DNA of 64,000 bases from Bradyrhizobium sp. CCH5-F6 (GCF_001556045.1 NZ_LSIC01000055.1:1-64000), one strand, 5' to 3'; counted from the stretch's first letter, positions 12,001-20,194 are shown. Notes: a model not told the origin generated them from the sequence alone. A program made the numbers and translations.

Positions 12001-12188
12001 ACATCGCGGCGGCAAGCAACATGACCACGGTCGCCGAGGGCGTCGAGACCGAGTCGCAACGCGACATGCTGCGCACGCTCGGCTGCACGGAGATGCAGGG
12101 CTATCTGTTCAGCGCGCCGAAGCCGGCCAGCGAGGTCCGGAAGCTGTTCGGTCCCGGCTACGCCGCGCCCGTGGCCGCTGTGGCCTGA
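9078..12188 (+). CDS. Membrane sensor with PAS, GGDEF and EAL domains (cyclic-di-GMP turnover)
   Basis: A 1036-residue protein. It has a transmembrane helix at about 25-50, a periplasmic Cache-like sensor, and a second helix before RQIKRQNRD. Two PAS domains follow, then a GGDEF diguanylate cyclase domain (motif GGDEF at 685-689, intact) and an EAL phosphodiesterase domain (E813-A-L, with DDFGTGYSS and a QGYLFS end). The inhibitory I-site five residues before GGDEF reads AEGD rather than RxxD, so product inhibition is probably lost. The ATG at 9078 sits behind a GGAGGGGG site. Both catalytic motifs look intact, so the net direction of turnover cannot be read. It stands alone, with no partner gene. 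Confidence 0.9.
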   Translation: MRQVFSTVTAGTSLAARNGWEALARRGPVLWLTLCGVLLVAGIFIVTAMAVGEFRERTLANRERELENTVQLIARHFDQQFEDSDVVAADLIGQMNLPDIASPQMFRERMSGPAAHQMLRGKISPVSYLGDIAIYDAEGDLINWSRPQPLPKINVSSRAYFQAFKTDPQSEPVQLESVRSFIIGKLTTVVARRLNGADGAFLGAMVRRIDPDSYRQYFASVALAEGTAISLFDREGKMLARHPHREELIGRNFKDAPLMQKVLAKGGQHTLRGKSPVDGEDRLGSAASLTHFPLVIVATNTTAAALADWRQQTGFMVTTAALSAAIIALILYLIIRQIKRQNRDAQQRLEAERLRLDTALNNMSQGLILYDAAGYIVTCNRRYADMFGLSHDVIKPGCHIREAMYHRKERGAFDGDVEEFCADVMRIVAEGTVSTRTHQLADGRAFQVINTPLAQGGWVATIEDITERRNLEQERDRNHTFLREIIDHIPSRITVKDARTRRYLLANRVAEDQLVESDGTIVGKTAFELYPADAAEVITRDDDRLLQSPDGLFLDEHIWNTPSIGRRYITSRRIGIRDKSGEPRYIINVVEDVTERRRADEKIAHLAHYDALTDLPNRTLFREQIERELAKAADGCQFALLYIDVDEFKGINDSLGHHVGDELLKAIAGRLRGCLAEGDLIARLGGDEFAVIQTGIQSSADVVSFVTRIYQAIRQPYHCLGHQLSTDASIGIALAPQDGSDLDQLIKNADLAMYGAKAEGRRTHRFFEPAMDACAKARLAMEQDLRQALVDGGFEIHYQPLVDLRSGEVSGCEALLRWRHPERGMVSPAEFIPVAEDTGLINELGDWVLRMACNEAATWPAHVRVAVNVSPVQLKCDTLALRIAGALAASGLDPRRLELEITEAVLIRDDEAALSILHQLRAIGVRIALDDFGTGYSSLSYLKRFPFDKIKIDRCFVVDIAEASGSPVIVQAVVNIAAASNMTTVAEGVETESQRDMLRTLGCTEMQGYLFSAPKPASEVRKLFGPGYAAPVAAVA

Positions 12189-12323
12189 TGGCGAAGCCAG
12201 GGGCAGCTCCGGTCGGCCGAAGTTGCGGGGGTTCCGGCCCCTCCCCGGCCCAAACCGGCTCAACGGCGATACGACGAGAAGCGGTTGCCCGGCCCGCGCC
12301 AATCAGCTACATGAGGCATCACT

Positions 12324-12400
12324 GCACCCGTAGCTCAGCTGGATAGAGCGTTGCCCTCCGAAGGCAAAGGTCACACGTTCGAATCGTGTCGGGTGCGCCA
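12324..12400 (+). tRNA. tRNA-Arg (anticodon CCG)
   Basis: The acceptor stem GCACCCG pairs with CGGGTGC, the discriminator is G, and CCA is encoded. The D arm has AGCTCAGCTGGATAGAGC, the anticodon stem TTGCC/GGCAA encloses the loop CTCCGAA (anticodon CCG, reads CGG), and the T arm contains GTTCGAATC. All arms fold. The coordinates include the CCA end. Confidence 0.95.
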
Positions 12401-12428
12401 GTGCTACCAGCCGTTTTCCAGCCGGCCC

Positions 12429-12638
12429 TCACGTCAGCATCGCTATGAGCGCCTGGACCTGGTCCGAGGCGGACGCCACCAGTCCGTCATATGACGTCTG
12501 GCCGTGCGCGGCGGCCTTCAGGATGCATTCGGCGACGGCCGCTTTCAGGCCGAACACCGATTGATGAGCCGGCACGCTCGTCATCACGGTCTCGAGTGCG
12601 TGGCGCATGGTCTGAATGAGCTCGGAGCTGTATTGCAT
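12429..12638 (-). CDS. Small conserved hypothetical protein
   Basis: A 69-residue soluble protein beginning MQYSSELIQTMRHALETVMTSVP. It is mostly helical by composition, with no signal peptide or known motif. The internal ATG at 12638 was chosen over one six codons upstream because GGAGGA lies 6 bp before it. It stands between tRNA-Arg and tspO. The function is not known. Confidence 0.65.
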   Translation of the reverse strand: MQYSSELIQTMRHALETVMTSVPAHQSVFGLKAAVAECILKAAAHGQTSYDGLVASASDQVQALIAMLT

Positions 12639-12733
12639 GGGCTGTCCTCCGCGCACTCATATTAGGTCGCGTGCCCATGCCTGCCACTCACAAGCCTGAG
12701 ACCGCTCTTTGAACTTGATTGAAACTGAACGTC

Positions 12734-13177
12734 TCAATTCAAGCGCCAGATGGCCGCATTGAGCACGCCGGCAAATGCGACCCAGGCGGCGTAGGGCACG
12801 AACAATGCGGCGGCCAGCCTGTCTCGCGACATCTCCAGGCCGATATAGATCACGATCGCGACGAACATGCAGATCAGGATGACGAGCGCAGCGCCGATCT
12901 GGTGCATCGTGAACATGACCGGAGACCAGGCGAAGTTGAGAGCCATTTGCGCAGCCCAGGCCAGCATCGCCTTGCCTCTGGGTTCACGGCGGAAGGTCCG
13001 CCAACCCGCAATGCCGATCATGATGTAAAGAATGGTCCAGGCGATCGGGAACGCCCAGTTCGGCGGAACGAAGCCCGGTTTGGCGAGGCCGGCATACCAC
13101 TCTCCCGGGAGATTGGTCGCCCCGATCAGCCAGCCGATGCCGAACACGCCCGCCACGAAGACCAACAACTGGAGCAT
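12734..13177 (-). CDS. tspO: TspO/MBR family tryptophan-rich sensory protein
   Basis: A 147-residue membrane protein with five hydrophobic helices. It has the family pattern of an N-terminal GWLIG, then KPGFVPPNWAFPIAWTILYIMIGIA, LNFAWSPVMF and a closing YAAWVAFAGVLNAAIWRLN. TspO proteins bind porphyrins and cholesterol-like ligands and act in tetrapyrrole and stress control. It is divergent from dinB, with only 44 bp between the start codons, so the promoters must overlap. Confidence 0.92.
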   Translation of the reverse strand: MLQLLVFVAGVFGIGWLIGATNLPGEWYAGLAKPGFVPPNWAFPIAWTILYIMIGIAGWRTFRREPRGKAMLAWAAQMALNFAWSPVMFTMHQIGAALVILICMFVAIVIYIGLEMSRDRLAAALFVPYAAWVAFAGVLNAAIWRLN

Positions 13178-13221
13178 CCATCACCTCGCACTTCACTTCA
13201 GCCGATTGTATCATCTTTTTC

Positions 13222-14322
13222 ATGACCGAATCCGACACGGCGACCGGCGAAGCCTTGCCCGTCCGCAAGATCATCCATATCGACATGGATGCCTTCTATG
13301 CGTCGGTGGAACAACGCGACGATCCGGAGCTGCGCGGCAAGCCGGTTGCGGTCGGAGGTTCTTCGGAGCGCGGCGTCGTCGCGGCTGCCAGCTATGAGGC
13401 CCGAAAGTTCGGCGTTCGCTCCGCCATGCCATCGGTGACGGCCAAGCGGCAATGTCCCGATCTGATCTTCGTCAAGCCGCGCTTCGAGATCTACAAGGCG
13501 ATCTCCAGGCAGATCCGCGAGATCTTTGCCGAGCACACGCCCATCATCGAGCCGCTGTCGCTCGACGAGGCCTATCTCGACGTGACGGAAAACCTGCAAG
13601 GCATCCCGCTGGCGCGCGACATCGCGCTGCGGATCCGCGAGAAGATCAAGGCCGAGACAGGCCTCAACGCTTCGGCGGGCATCTCCTACAACAAGTTTCT
13701 GGCCAAGCTCGCTTCCGATCATCGCAAGCCCAACGGGCAGTTCGTGATCTCGCCGGAGATGGGACCGGCCTTCGTCGAGATGCTTCCGGTCGGCAAGTTC
13801 CATGGCGTAGGCCCGGCGACAGCTGCGAAGATGAATGCGCTCGGCCTGTTCACCGGTCTCGACATCCGCAACCAGACGCTTGAGTTCATGAACGCGCACT
13901 TCGGCAAGTCGGGCGCGTATTATTACTGGATCTCGCGTGGCGTCGACGAACGGCCGGTCCGCGCCAACCGGATCCGCAAGTCCATCGGCGCGGAGACCAC
14001 GTTCTCGACCGATCTCACCGAGCTCGACTCGCTGGCCGTCCAGCTCAAGCCGCTGGTCGACAAGGTCTGGCGTCATTGCGAGGCGACCGGCAACCGGGGC
14101 CGCACCGTCACCTTGAAGATCAAATTCTTCGACTTCGAGATCATCACGCGCAGCAGGTCCGTCACAGCGCCGGTTGCGGGCCCCGGCGATCTGGAACGGC
14201 TGGCCTGCGCCCTGCTCGAGATCGAGATGCCGCTGCCCAAGCCCGTCAGGCTGCTCGGGGTCTCGCTGTCCTCGCTCCAGCTCGGGGACGACGCGGAGCC
14301 GCAGCTGACGTTGGGCATTTGA
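13222..14322 (+). CDS. dinB: DNA polymerase IV
   Basis: A 366-residue Y-family error-prone polymerase for translesion synthesis. The palm motifs HIDMDAFYASVE and SLDEAYLDVT carry the metal-binding acidic residues. The middle ASAGISYNKFLAKLASDHRKPNGQF segment and the helix-hairpin-helix GVGPATAAKMNALG are present. No SOS box of the alphaproteobacterial GTTC-N7-GTTC type is visible in the 44 bp before the start. Confidence 0.94.
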   Translation: MTESDTATGEALPVRKIIHIDMDAFYASVEQRDDPELRGKPVAVGGSSERGVVAAASYEARKFGVRSAMPSVTAKRQCPDLIFVKPRFEIYKAISRQIREIFAEHTPIIEPLSLDEAYLDVTENLQGIPLARDIALRIREKIKAETGLNASAGISYNKFLAKLASDHRKPNGQFVISPEMGPAFVEMLPVGKFHGVGPATAAKMNALGLFTGLDIRNQTLEFMNAHFGKSGAYYYWISRGVDERPVRANRIRKSIGAETTFSTDLTELDSLAVQLKPLVDKVWRHCEATGNRGRTVTLKIKFFDFEIITRSRSVTAPVAGPGDLERLACALLEIEMPLPKPVRLLGVSLSSLQLGDDAEPQLTLGI

Positions 14323-14428
14323 AGGGTGCCGCAGGGCCCCTCCAGCCAGCGCGGCATCTTTGACCGCGACGCGGCGCCAATCCTGTCGTAGAGACACCAC
14401 ACACGCCTTTTTCGCGATTGATGTTGGA

Positions 14429-15841
14429 ATGCTTGCCTTATTGATACGCCTCGGACTGCGCTTTGAAGATCGCATCGAGGAGCGGCGGTTTGTCGACCAG
14501 TACGTCCGGGGCAGTCTCGGCTGGACGCAGATCGCGATGCTGCTCGGCGCCGCCACCTATGCCGGCTACACGCTGTGGGACTGGGTTCTCTACCCGGAAG
14601 TGGTCCCCACCACGCTGGCGATCCGCGGCGGCACGGCGGTCTTCATCCTGCTTCCGCTGACCGCACTGCTGTCACGTCGCTGGATGAAGCCATGGGCGGA
14701 GACGATTTTCCTCATCTATTGCGTCATCCCCGGCTGCATCCTGCCCAGCATCTATCTCGTGCTGCCGTCGGGCTTCACCTTCGCCGCGCCCGGCATGATG
14801 ATGATCATCCTGTTTGTCTCGACCATGCTGCCGTTGCGGATCGGCTCGCTCGCGATCTTCTGCCTGCTGTCGTGGGTGGCGCTGCTGGTCGCCGAGGCGC
14901 TCGCGCCAACGCTGCCGACGGGACTGCGATTCATCAATCATTCTCTCGTCGGCAACGCCTACGCCCTGTCGCTCTATGCCGTGGCTGCGCGCGAGTACCG
15001 GGCACGAAAGCAATTTCGCACGTCCGAGGCGCTGCAGCGGGAAAAGGAACGCTCGGAAAGATCGCTGCGCGATCTCCGCGCGACGCAGGAGCAACTCGTG
15101 CAGGCGGAGAAGCTCGCCTCACTCGGGCAATTGGTGGCCGGCGTCGCGCACGAGGTCAGCACTCCGCTAGGCCTCGCCCTGACGACCTCGACCACCATGC
15201 AGACCGATCTGCAAGCAATGGCGGACGCATTGGGCGGAGCATCGGTCCGGCGGTCAGATCTGACCAAGGGCATCGACAGGCTCAAGCAGGGGCTCAGCCT
15301 GACCTCCGACAGTTTGCACCGCGCATCCGAGATGGTGCACAGCTTCAGGCAGGTCGCCGTCCATCAGGCCGATGAGGACCGGCGGACGTTCGAGCTCCAG
15401 GAGTGGCTGTCGGAGTTGATGTCCAAGCTCGGGCCATTGCTGGCGCACCATGCCCTGACGGTGGACGTCCAGTGCCCGGCGGGAATCAAGCTGAACAGCT
15501 ACCCCGGAGCGCTGGCTCAGGTGATCAGCAATCTCGCACTCAATAGCGCGGGGCATGCCTATCCTGACAAGAGAGGCGGCAAGTTTGTCATCACCGTCAG
15601 CCAACCCGACCCGAAATCCGTCCGGCTGGTCTGCGCCGATGAAGGCGTCGGGATCCCCGAGGACTTGCAGGCGCATATCTTCGATCCGTTCGTCACGACG
15701 AGCCGGGAGAGTGGTCATGCCGGCCTCGGGCTGCACATCGCGTTCAATCTGGTGGCCTCGTCGCTGAACGGGCGCCTGCGACTCGAGAGCACGAGGGGCC
15801 CAGGTACCCGTATCGCCATCGAGATCCCGCTCCAAGCATGA
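14429..15841 (+). CDS. Orphan membrane sensor histidine kinase
   Basis: A 470-residue kinase with about six hydrophobic helices (residues 30-190), a short coiled coil, and a kinase core. The phosphorylation site is GVAHEVSTPLG (His241). The ATP-binding lid has an N box (QVISNLALNSAGHAYPD), a G1 box (CADEGVGIPED) and a G2 box (HAGLGLHIAF). No response-regulator gene is adjacent. The start is uncertain: the frame is open back to 14360 with no clear RBS, and 14429 is the first ATG before the membrane part. Confidence 0.85.
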   Translation: MLALLIRLGLRFEDRIEERRFVDQYVRGSLGWTQIAMLLGAATYAGYTLWDWVLYPEVVPTTLAIRGGTAVFILLPLTALLSRRWMKPWAETIFLIYCVIPGCILPSIYLVLPSGFTFAAPGMMMIILFVSTMLPLRIGSLAIFCLLSWVALLVAEALAPTLPTGLRFINHSLVGNAYALSLYAVAAREYRARKQFRTSEALQREKERSERSLRDLRATQEQLVQAEKLASLGQLVAGVAHEVSTPLGLALTTSTTMQTDLQAMADALGGASVRRSDLTKGIDRLKQGLSLTSDSLHRASEMVHSFRQVAVHQADEDRRTFELQEWLSELMSKLGPLLAHHALTVDVQCPAGIKLNSYPGALAQVISNLALNSAGHAYPDKRGGKFVITVSQPDPKSVRLVCADEGVGIPEDLQAHIFDPFVTTSRESGHAGLGLHIAFNLVASSLNGRLRLESTRGPGTRIAIEIPLQA

Positions 15842-15958
15842 TTGCTGCGAGCGACCTGTCACCACGTCAGGAAGCGCGACAGCGCGTTGGCTGTGGACGA
15901 CTGGCGGTGACGGGATTCTCAGATCCCGCCACCGGTGAGGGCGATTTGCGATCGCCGC

Positions 15959-16252
15959 TCAATGTCTCGCGTGCTCGAACACCACGATCACGCCGGTCGG
16001 TTCGGGCTCGTGTGCCATCAGGCGAGTCAGGTCGGAATCGCCCCAATCGGCGAGGCTGACGACCTCGCCGCTCTGGCGATCGGCGCCGGGCGACGGCGTA
16101 GGCTCGAGGACCTTGAGGCCCGTTTCATCGACGAAAAAGGTGTGATCGCCGAACATGCTGTTGAGCTGCGGCATGGCGGGATGCTCGTCGGGCAGCACCT
16201 GAGCGCCGAGCTGGTTGACGGTCTGCTTCACCTGTTCGGATGTGAGCTTCAT
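15959..16252 (-). CDS. Conserved hypothetical small protein
   Basis: A 97-residue acidic soluble protein, MKLTSEQVKQTVNQLGAQVLPDEHPAMPQ at its start. It has no signal peptide and no motif I recognise. Codon usage matches its neighbours and no real gene competes on the other strand. The function is unknown. Confidence 0.65.
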   Translation of the reverse strand: MKLTSEQVKQTVNQLGAQVLPDEHPAMPQLNSMFGDHTFFVDETGLKVLEPTPSPGADRQSGEVVSLADWGDSDLTRLMAHEPEPTGVIVVFEHARH

Positions 16253-16455
16253 GAGCTGCTCCGTTCTATCATTCGGGTTTCATTGAGATGAGCCAGGGCA
16301 GGCGTTCCCTGCGCCGGTATGCGCCTCGCTCAAATTCCCGAACAGGTGCTGCGCACAAATGTTCCTCAGGAATCCAATTCGTGACCACGAGTTTCATCCG
16401 CCGCGCTTAAGGCGCGGGAGCGCCACAGGATGCACACGATCTGCCGAGTAGCGCG

Positions 16456-16749
16456 TTATTCGACAGCTTCGACGATCCGAATGTCGCGGTCGGCGCCGTC
16501 TCCGAGCAGATCGTGCGCCTTCTGATAGGCTGGACTCGCATACGCCGCCTTGGCGCTCTCGACGCTGTCAAACTCTATGAGAACCACGCGCTCCATCTGG
16601 CCGAGTTCGAAGACAGCAGCCGGCATTCCGCGCGCGATGACACGACCTCCCGCCGCTTCGATGGCTTGGCGCGACACGTTGGCATAGGCCGCCATCGCAT
16701 CGGGATTCTTGATCGCGCGGTAGGTGGCAACCCAATAGGCTTTGGCCAT
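16456..16749 (-). CDS. DUF1330 family protein
   Basis: A 97-residue protein with the dimeric ferredoxin-like (alpha+beta) DUF1330 pattern: AYWVATYRAIKNPDAMAAYANV at the N-terminus, GGRVIARG in the middle and RVVLIEFDSVESAKAAYASPAYQ near the end. The biochemical role of the family is not established. It is 24 bp downstream of the glycosylase-like gene on the same strand, so they are probably co-transcribed. Confidence 0.85.
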   Translation of the reverse strand: MAKAYWVATYRAIKNPDAMAAYANVSRQAIEAAGGRVIARGMPAAVFELGQMERVVLIEFDSVESAKAAYASPAYQKAHDLLGDGADRDIRIVEAVE

Positions 16750-16773
16750 TTTGTTCCCCTGGTTTCACTTGAG

Positions 16774-17505
16774 CTAATGATCGCTGCGATTTTCGCCGAC
16801 CGACAGCGCGCAGATGCGCGACAGATAAGTGTAGGGCATGCCGGTCTCCTCGGCCCAGGCGTTGAACTGCGCCTGCACCTGGGCGAGATCGCCCTTCGAC
16901 TTGACCTCTTCGGCAATGTCGAGGCCTGCGTCGCGGAGACAAGCCACGACGTCCCTGGACGTCACGAAACCGTCCCAGCCGACGAAGCGCAGCAGCATCT
17001 GACCTGTGTTGCCGCCGAGACGGCTGCCGCGTTTGTTGAGGAGATCTAGCAGGCCGATCTCGTCCGACGAAGGCCACTTCGCCAGAAACCTGCCGAAGCT
17101 GCCGTGCTCCTTCGCAATCTCCTGGACGAAAGCGGCATTGTCGCGCACCGACATGATCTTGGCGCCGTTGCGCACGATGCGCGCGTCGCGCAGCAGGCCG
17201 TCCCAGTAATCTTCGGGCTGGAAGGTGAGCTCGGCCGGTTGGAAATTCAGGAAGGCGTCTTCAAAGCCGTCCCATTTCGAATCGATCACGCTCCAGGCAA
17301 AGCCGGCGCAGAACACCCGTTTCGTCATCTCGGCGAGGATACGGTCATCGCCGAGCTTGGCCAGCCGCTTGAGGTCCGGCTTTGCCGGCAACAGCTTTTC
17401 CAGCGCCTTGGGCCCGCCCTTGCGTTTCTCGGCGCGGGCGCGAATGGTCTTGAAAGGGGTCATATGGACATCCGCATCGGGACGCGCCAAGACATCAGAA
17501 TTCAT
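16774..17505 (-). CDS. DNA-3-methyladenine glycosylase I-like protein
   Basis: A 243-residue protein resembling the Tag family of base-excision glycosylases: FCAGFAWSVIDSKWDGFEDAFLNF corresponds to the active-site helix region, followed by a helical domain. It may remove alkylated adenine, but it is clearly divergent from E. coli Tag, and I cannot confirm the zinc-binding Cys/His set. Two starts are possible, ATG at 17505 (used here) or at 17463; neither has a strong RBS. Confidence 0.7.
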   Translation of the reverse strand: MNSDVLARPDADVHMTPFKTIRARAEKRKGGPKALEKLLPAKPDLKRLAKLGDDRILAEMTKRVFCAGFAWSVIDSKWDGFEDAFLNFQPAELTFQPEDYWDGLLRDARIVRNGAKIMSVRDNAAFVQEIAKEHGSFGRFLAKWPSSDEIGLLDLLNKRGSRLGGNTGQMLLRFVGWDGFVTSRDVVACLRDAGLDIAEEVKSKGDLAQVQAQFNAWAEETGMPYTYLSRICALSVGENRSDH

Positions 17506-17621
17506 TGATCCGGTCCAGCCTCGCGATGATGGCGCGAAGACAGCGACCCATGCTGGTCCGTTTCTTGCTTCATAACGTCCGGAATTCCCAGACATTCTCA
17601 GCTCCTGCCAACGGATTTTCG

Positions 17622-18449
17622 ATGCGTTGCCTGGTCGTGGCCGACCTGCACTATTCGCTGCCTCAGCTCGACTGGCTGGTCAGCGCGGCGCCGCAATTCG
17701 ACCTCGTGATCTTCGCCGGCGATGCGCTCGACATCGGCTCGATCGTGGATTTTCGTGCCCAGATCGTGGTGGTGAAGAAGTACCTCGCGCTGCTTGCGGC
17801 GAAGACCCGCGTGATCCTCTGCTCCGGCAATCACGATCTCGACGAGCGCAACACGGAAGGCGAGAAGATCTCGCGCTGGATTTCGGAGGTGCGTGAGCTC
17901 GGGATCGCCTGCGACGGCGACAGCCTCACCATCGGCGACACGATGTTCGTGGTATGCCCATGGTGGGACGGGCCGCTGGTGAAGCAGCGCATCGTCGCGC
18001 AGCTCGCTGACGCCGCGGCTGGCCGACCGCGGCGCTTGATCTGGGCACATCACGCGCCGCCGGCGGATTCACCGACGAGCTGGGGCGGCAAGCGCTTCTT
18101 CGGCGACGTCGAACTGGTGCAATGGATCATGCAGCACCAGCCGTCGATGGTGATCTCCGGCCATGTGCACCAGTCGCCATTCATCACCGGCGGCTCGTGG
18201 TTCGACCGGCTGGGGCAGACCTGGGTCTTCAACACCGGCCTGCAACCGGGCCGGCCGCCGGCTTACATCGTGCTGGACCTCGATGCGGACAAGGCGTTCT
18301 GGCTCGCGGCCGGCGAGGCGCAGTGGATCGACCTGAATGCACCCCTGAAGCGCCCGGCCGCGCCCATCGAGGCGCCGCCCGACTGGCTCACATTCTTGGA
18401 TCGGATTCCCGATCCGATCCTGGCGAGACCTCCAACGGCGGAAGGTTGA
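17622..18449 (+). CDS. Calcineurin-like metallophosphoesterase
   Basis: A 275-residue protein with the binuclear metallophosphoesterase motifs in order: VADLH at the N-terminus, FAGDALD, CSGNHD, then WAHHAPP and ISGHVHQS. It has no signal peptide, so it is cytoplasmic. The substrate (nucleotide, nucleic acid or phosphoprotein) cannot be told. The ATG at 17622 starts directly before the first motif. Its 3-prime end overlaps the convergent cyclic-nucleotide-binding gene by about 60 bp. Confidence 0.85.
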   Translation: MRCLVVADLHYSLPQLDWLVSAAPQFDLVIFAGDALDIGSIVDFRAQIVVVKKYLALLAAKTRVILCSGNHDLDERNTEGEKISRWISEVRELGIACDGDSLTIGDTMFVVCPWWDGPLVKQRIVAQLADAAAGRPRRLIWAHHAPPADSPTSWGGKRFFGDVELVQWIMQHQPSMVISGHVHQSPFITGGSWFDRLGQTWVFNTGLQPGRPPAYIVLDLDADKAFWLAAGEAQWIDLNAPLKRPAAPIEAPPDWLTFLDRIPDPILARPPTAEG

Positions 18450-18873
18450 TCATGCTCTGCAAGACCTCGCCGACCATGGCCAGATGCGTGCCGTGGCCGG
18501 CATATTGCCGCTTGAGATCGGCGAGATAGGTGTTGGCGACGTTGAGCCGCTGCGCCAGCATCTTTGCGATCAGCAGCGCCACGCCCGGCTCCTTCTGGAG
18601 GAACGAGGCAGCATCCTCGAACTCGTAGACGACAGCGTCGGAGCAGGCCCGCACGGTTGCGGTGTGCGGCTGGCCGAGCAGCACGGACATCTCGCCGAGC
18701 ACAGCGCCCGGCTCGGTGACGGTGGCGACCACCATCTCGCCCTTGAGCACCTCGAGCTTGCCTTGCATCAGCACGTAGAGATGGCCGGTGGTGCCACCCT
18801 CTGCGACGATGATCGTGCCGGCGGCAATCTGCCGCTCCGTTCCGCCGGTGCAATAGTCCAGGACCGCGCGCAT
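18388..18873 (-). CDS. Cyclic nucleotide-binding domain protein (Crp-like sensor without HTH)
   Basis: A 161-residue protein with one cNMP-binding domain: AEGGTTGHLYVLMQGKLEV, then PGAVLGEMSVLLGQPHTATVRA, the phosphate-binding-cassette region with GEMS. There is no helix-turn-helix after it; the C-terminal 50 residues are helical. The GGGAGC site favours ATG 18873 over 18906. It may act as a regulatory subunit or a simple sensor. Confidence 0.85.
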   Translation of the reverse strand: MRAVLDYCTGGTERQIAAGTIIVAEGGTTGHLYVLMQGKLEVLKGEMVVATVTEPGAVLGEMSVLLGQPHTATVRACSDAVVYEFEDAASFLQKEPGVALLIAKMLAQRLNVANTYLADLKRQYAGHGTHLAMVGEVLQSMINLPPLEVSPGSDRESDPRM

Positions 18874-19045
18874 CGCAGAAAGCTCCCATCGCTGCGGACA
18901 CCGCATCGTGGGAGATTAGAGCAGGATCCGTGCCAGGCGCAAATCAATGCGCGTATGACGAACATGGCAGTCACTTTGCCAGATGGGGACTTCCTGCCGC
19001 CGAGGCCGGGACATGGCTGAGAAAGCTCGCTACTTCATGCTGGCG

Positions 19046-19786
19046 TCATACCCGTGACAGTGAGGGCACCTCCTCAGGCATGATCGCCTGAAGACCGCCG
19101 AACCGGCGCTCGCGGCCGTGGAAGGAGGCGAGCGCCGCGGCAAGGTCGCCCGCGTCGAATTCGGGCCACATCCGCTCGGTGAAGTGAAGCTCGGCATAGG
19201 CGCCCTCCCAGAGCAGGAAGTCCGAGAGCCGCTTCTCGCCGGACGTGCGGATGATGAGGTCGACGTCGCGAAGGCCGGCTTCGCCGGTGACGAGTTGCGA
19301 GAAGGCCTCGCGGGTCAAGCTGGTCAGCGCGGCCGCCTTCGCCGCGGCATTGAGGATGGCGTCGCGCGCGGAGTAATCGACGGCGATGCGCAAATGCAGC
19401 GTGCCGCCATCGGCGGTGGCCTCTTCGGCGCGAGCGATGGCCGTGGCGATGCCTTCGGGCAGACGGTCGCGGCGGCCGATGACGGTCAGGCGTACGCCAT
19501 TCTTGACCAGGCTCTGCACCTCGTTGGCGAGATAGAAGCGCAGCAAGGTCATCAGTGCGGCAACCTCGGCCTTCGGCCGCCGCCAATTGTCGGCGGAGAA
19601 AGCATAGAGCGTGAGCGTGCCGATGCCCTGCTTGGGCGCGGCCTCGACGATGCGCCGGATGGTCTCGACGCCGGCTTCGTGGCCGCGCATACGCGACAGG
19701 CCGCGCCGCGTCGCCCATCTGCCGTTGCCGTCCATGATGATGCCGACATGAAGCTTCTCGTTGCGCGAGGCGATGTCACTTTGCAT
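19046..19786 (-). CDS. uppS: Undecaprenyl diphosphate synthase-like cis-prenyltransferase
   Basis: A 246-residue cytoplasmic cis-prenyltransferase, which condenses isopentenyl diphosphate units on farnesyl diphosphate to make the C55 lipid carrier for peptidoglycan and O-antigen. It has IIMDGNGRWA (catalytic Asp19), the YAFSADNWRRP helix and the C-terminal DLIIRTSGEKRLSDFLLWEGAYAEL. The ATG at 19786 is preceded by GGAGA at 7 bp. It is not in the common frr-uppS-cdsA setting, so this may be a second copy. It follows a membrane protein and a winged-helix regulator on the same strand, and a 17-bp palindrome covers its start codon. Confidence 0.9.
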   Translation of the reverse strand: MQSDIASRNEKLHVGIIMDGNGRWATRRGLSRMRGHEAGVETIRRIVEAAPKQGIGTLTLYAFSADNWRRPKAEVAALMTLLRFYLANEVQSLVKNGVRLTVIGRRDRLPEGIATAIARAEEATADGGTLHLRIAVDYSARDAILNAAAKAAALTSLTREAFSQLVTGEAGLRDVDLIIRTSGEKRLSDFLLWEGAYAELHFTERMWPEFDAGDLAAALASFHGRERRFGGLQAIMPEEVPSLSRV

Positions 19787-19794
19787 TGCAAAGT
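19778..19794. promoter_or_regulatory. Candidate operator (17-bp palindrome) over the uppS-like start codon
   Basis: ACTTTGCATTGCAAAGT is a perfect palindrome (7+3+7). It overlaps the ATG of the uppS-like gene (19784-19786). An almost identical sequence, ACTTTGTATTGCAAAGT, lies in the leader of the operon at 20848-20864. The pair is probably bound by the winged-helix regulator encoded between them. Confidence 0.55.
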
Positions 19795-19816
19795 CTCCGG
19801 TCAAAAAAGTGGAGGA

Positions 19817-20194
19817 TCAGGTCGAGACGATACCGAGGCGGCCGAGCGCCGGCGCCTCGCGGCCGGCGGCTTTCGCCGCGTCGCGCACCAGCCGCTCGAG
19901 CACGGCGAGATAGTCGAGGAAGCGGCGGCGGCCGGCCTTGGTCAGGCGGCAGGTCGTGTGCGGGCGGTTGCCCTCGTAGCCCTTGGTCACCTCGACGAGG
20001 CCTGCCTCCTGGAGCACCGCCAGGTGCCGGCTGAGATTGCCGTCGGTGAGGCCGCAGAGCTGCTTGAGATCGCCGAATGCCAGCCCCTTGGGATGCGCCA
20101 TCAGCGAGGTCAGCACCCCGAGTCGCGCCTTCTCGTGGATCACGCGGTCGAGCCCTTCATAGGAGAAGGGCGCGCTGTCAGTCTTCGACATCAT
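19817..20194 (-). CDS. Winged-helix transcriptional regulator (MarR/ArsR-like, HTH_27 type)
   Basis: A 125-residue DNA-binding protein. After a short N-terminal part comes HEKARLGVLTSLMAHPKGLAFGDLKQLCGLTDGNLSRHLAVLQEAGLVEV, a winged helix with recognition helix GNLSRHLAVLQ, and a C-terminal dimerisation helix. It has no obvious metal or ligand site. Its start lies inside the end of the upstream membrane-protein gene (overlap of 17 bp), which shows coupling. Likely autoregulator of this operon through the two palindromes. Confidence 0.85.
   Translation of the reverse strand: MMSKTDSAPFSYEGLDRVIHEKARLGVLTSLMAHPKGLAFGDLKQLCGLTDGNLSRHLAVLQEAGLVEVTKGYEGNRPHTTCRLTKAGRRRFLDYLAVLERLVRDAAKAAGREAPALGRLGIVST

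Noticed and set aside
10710..12302. Open frame of 530 codons opposite the GGDEF-EAL gene
   Set aside because: Antisense shadow; the plus-strand frame has clear GGDEF and EAL motifs.
13178..13221. SOS box before dinB
   Set aside because: No GTTC-N7-GTTC or GAAC-N7-GAAC sequence is present in the 44 bp.
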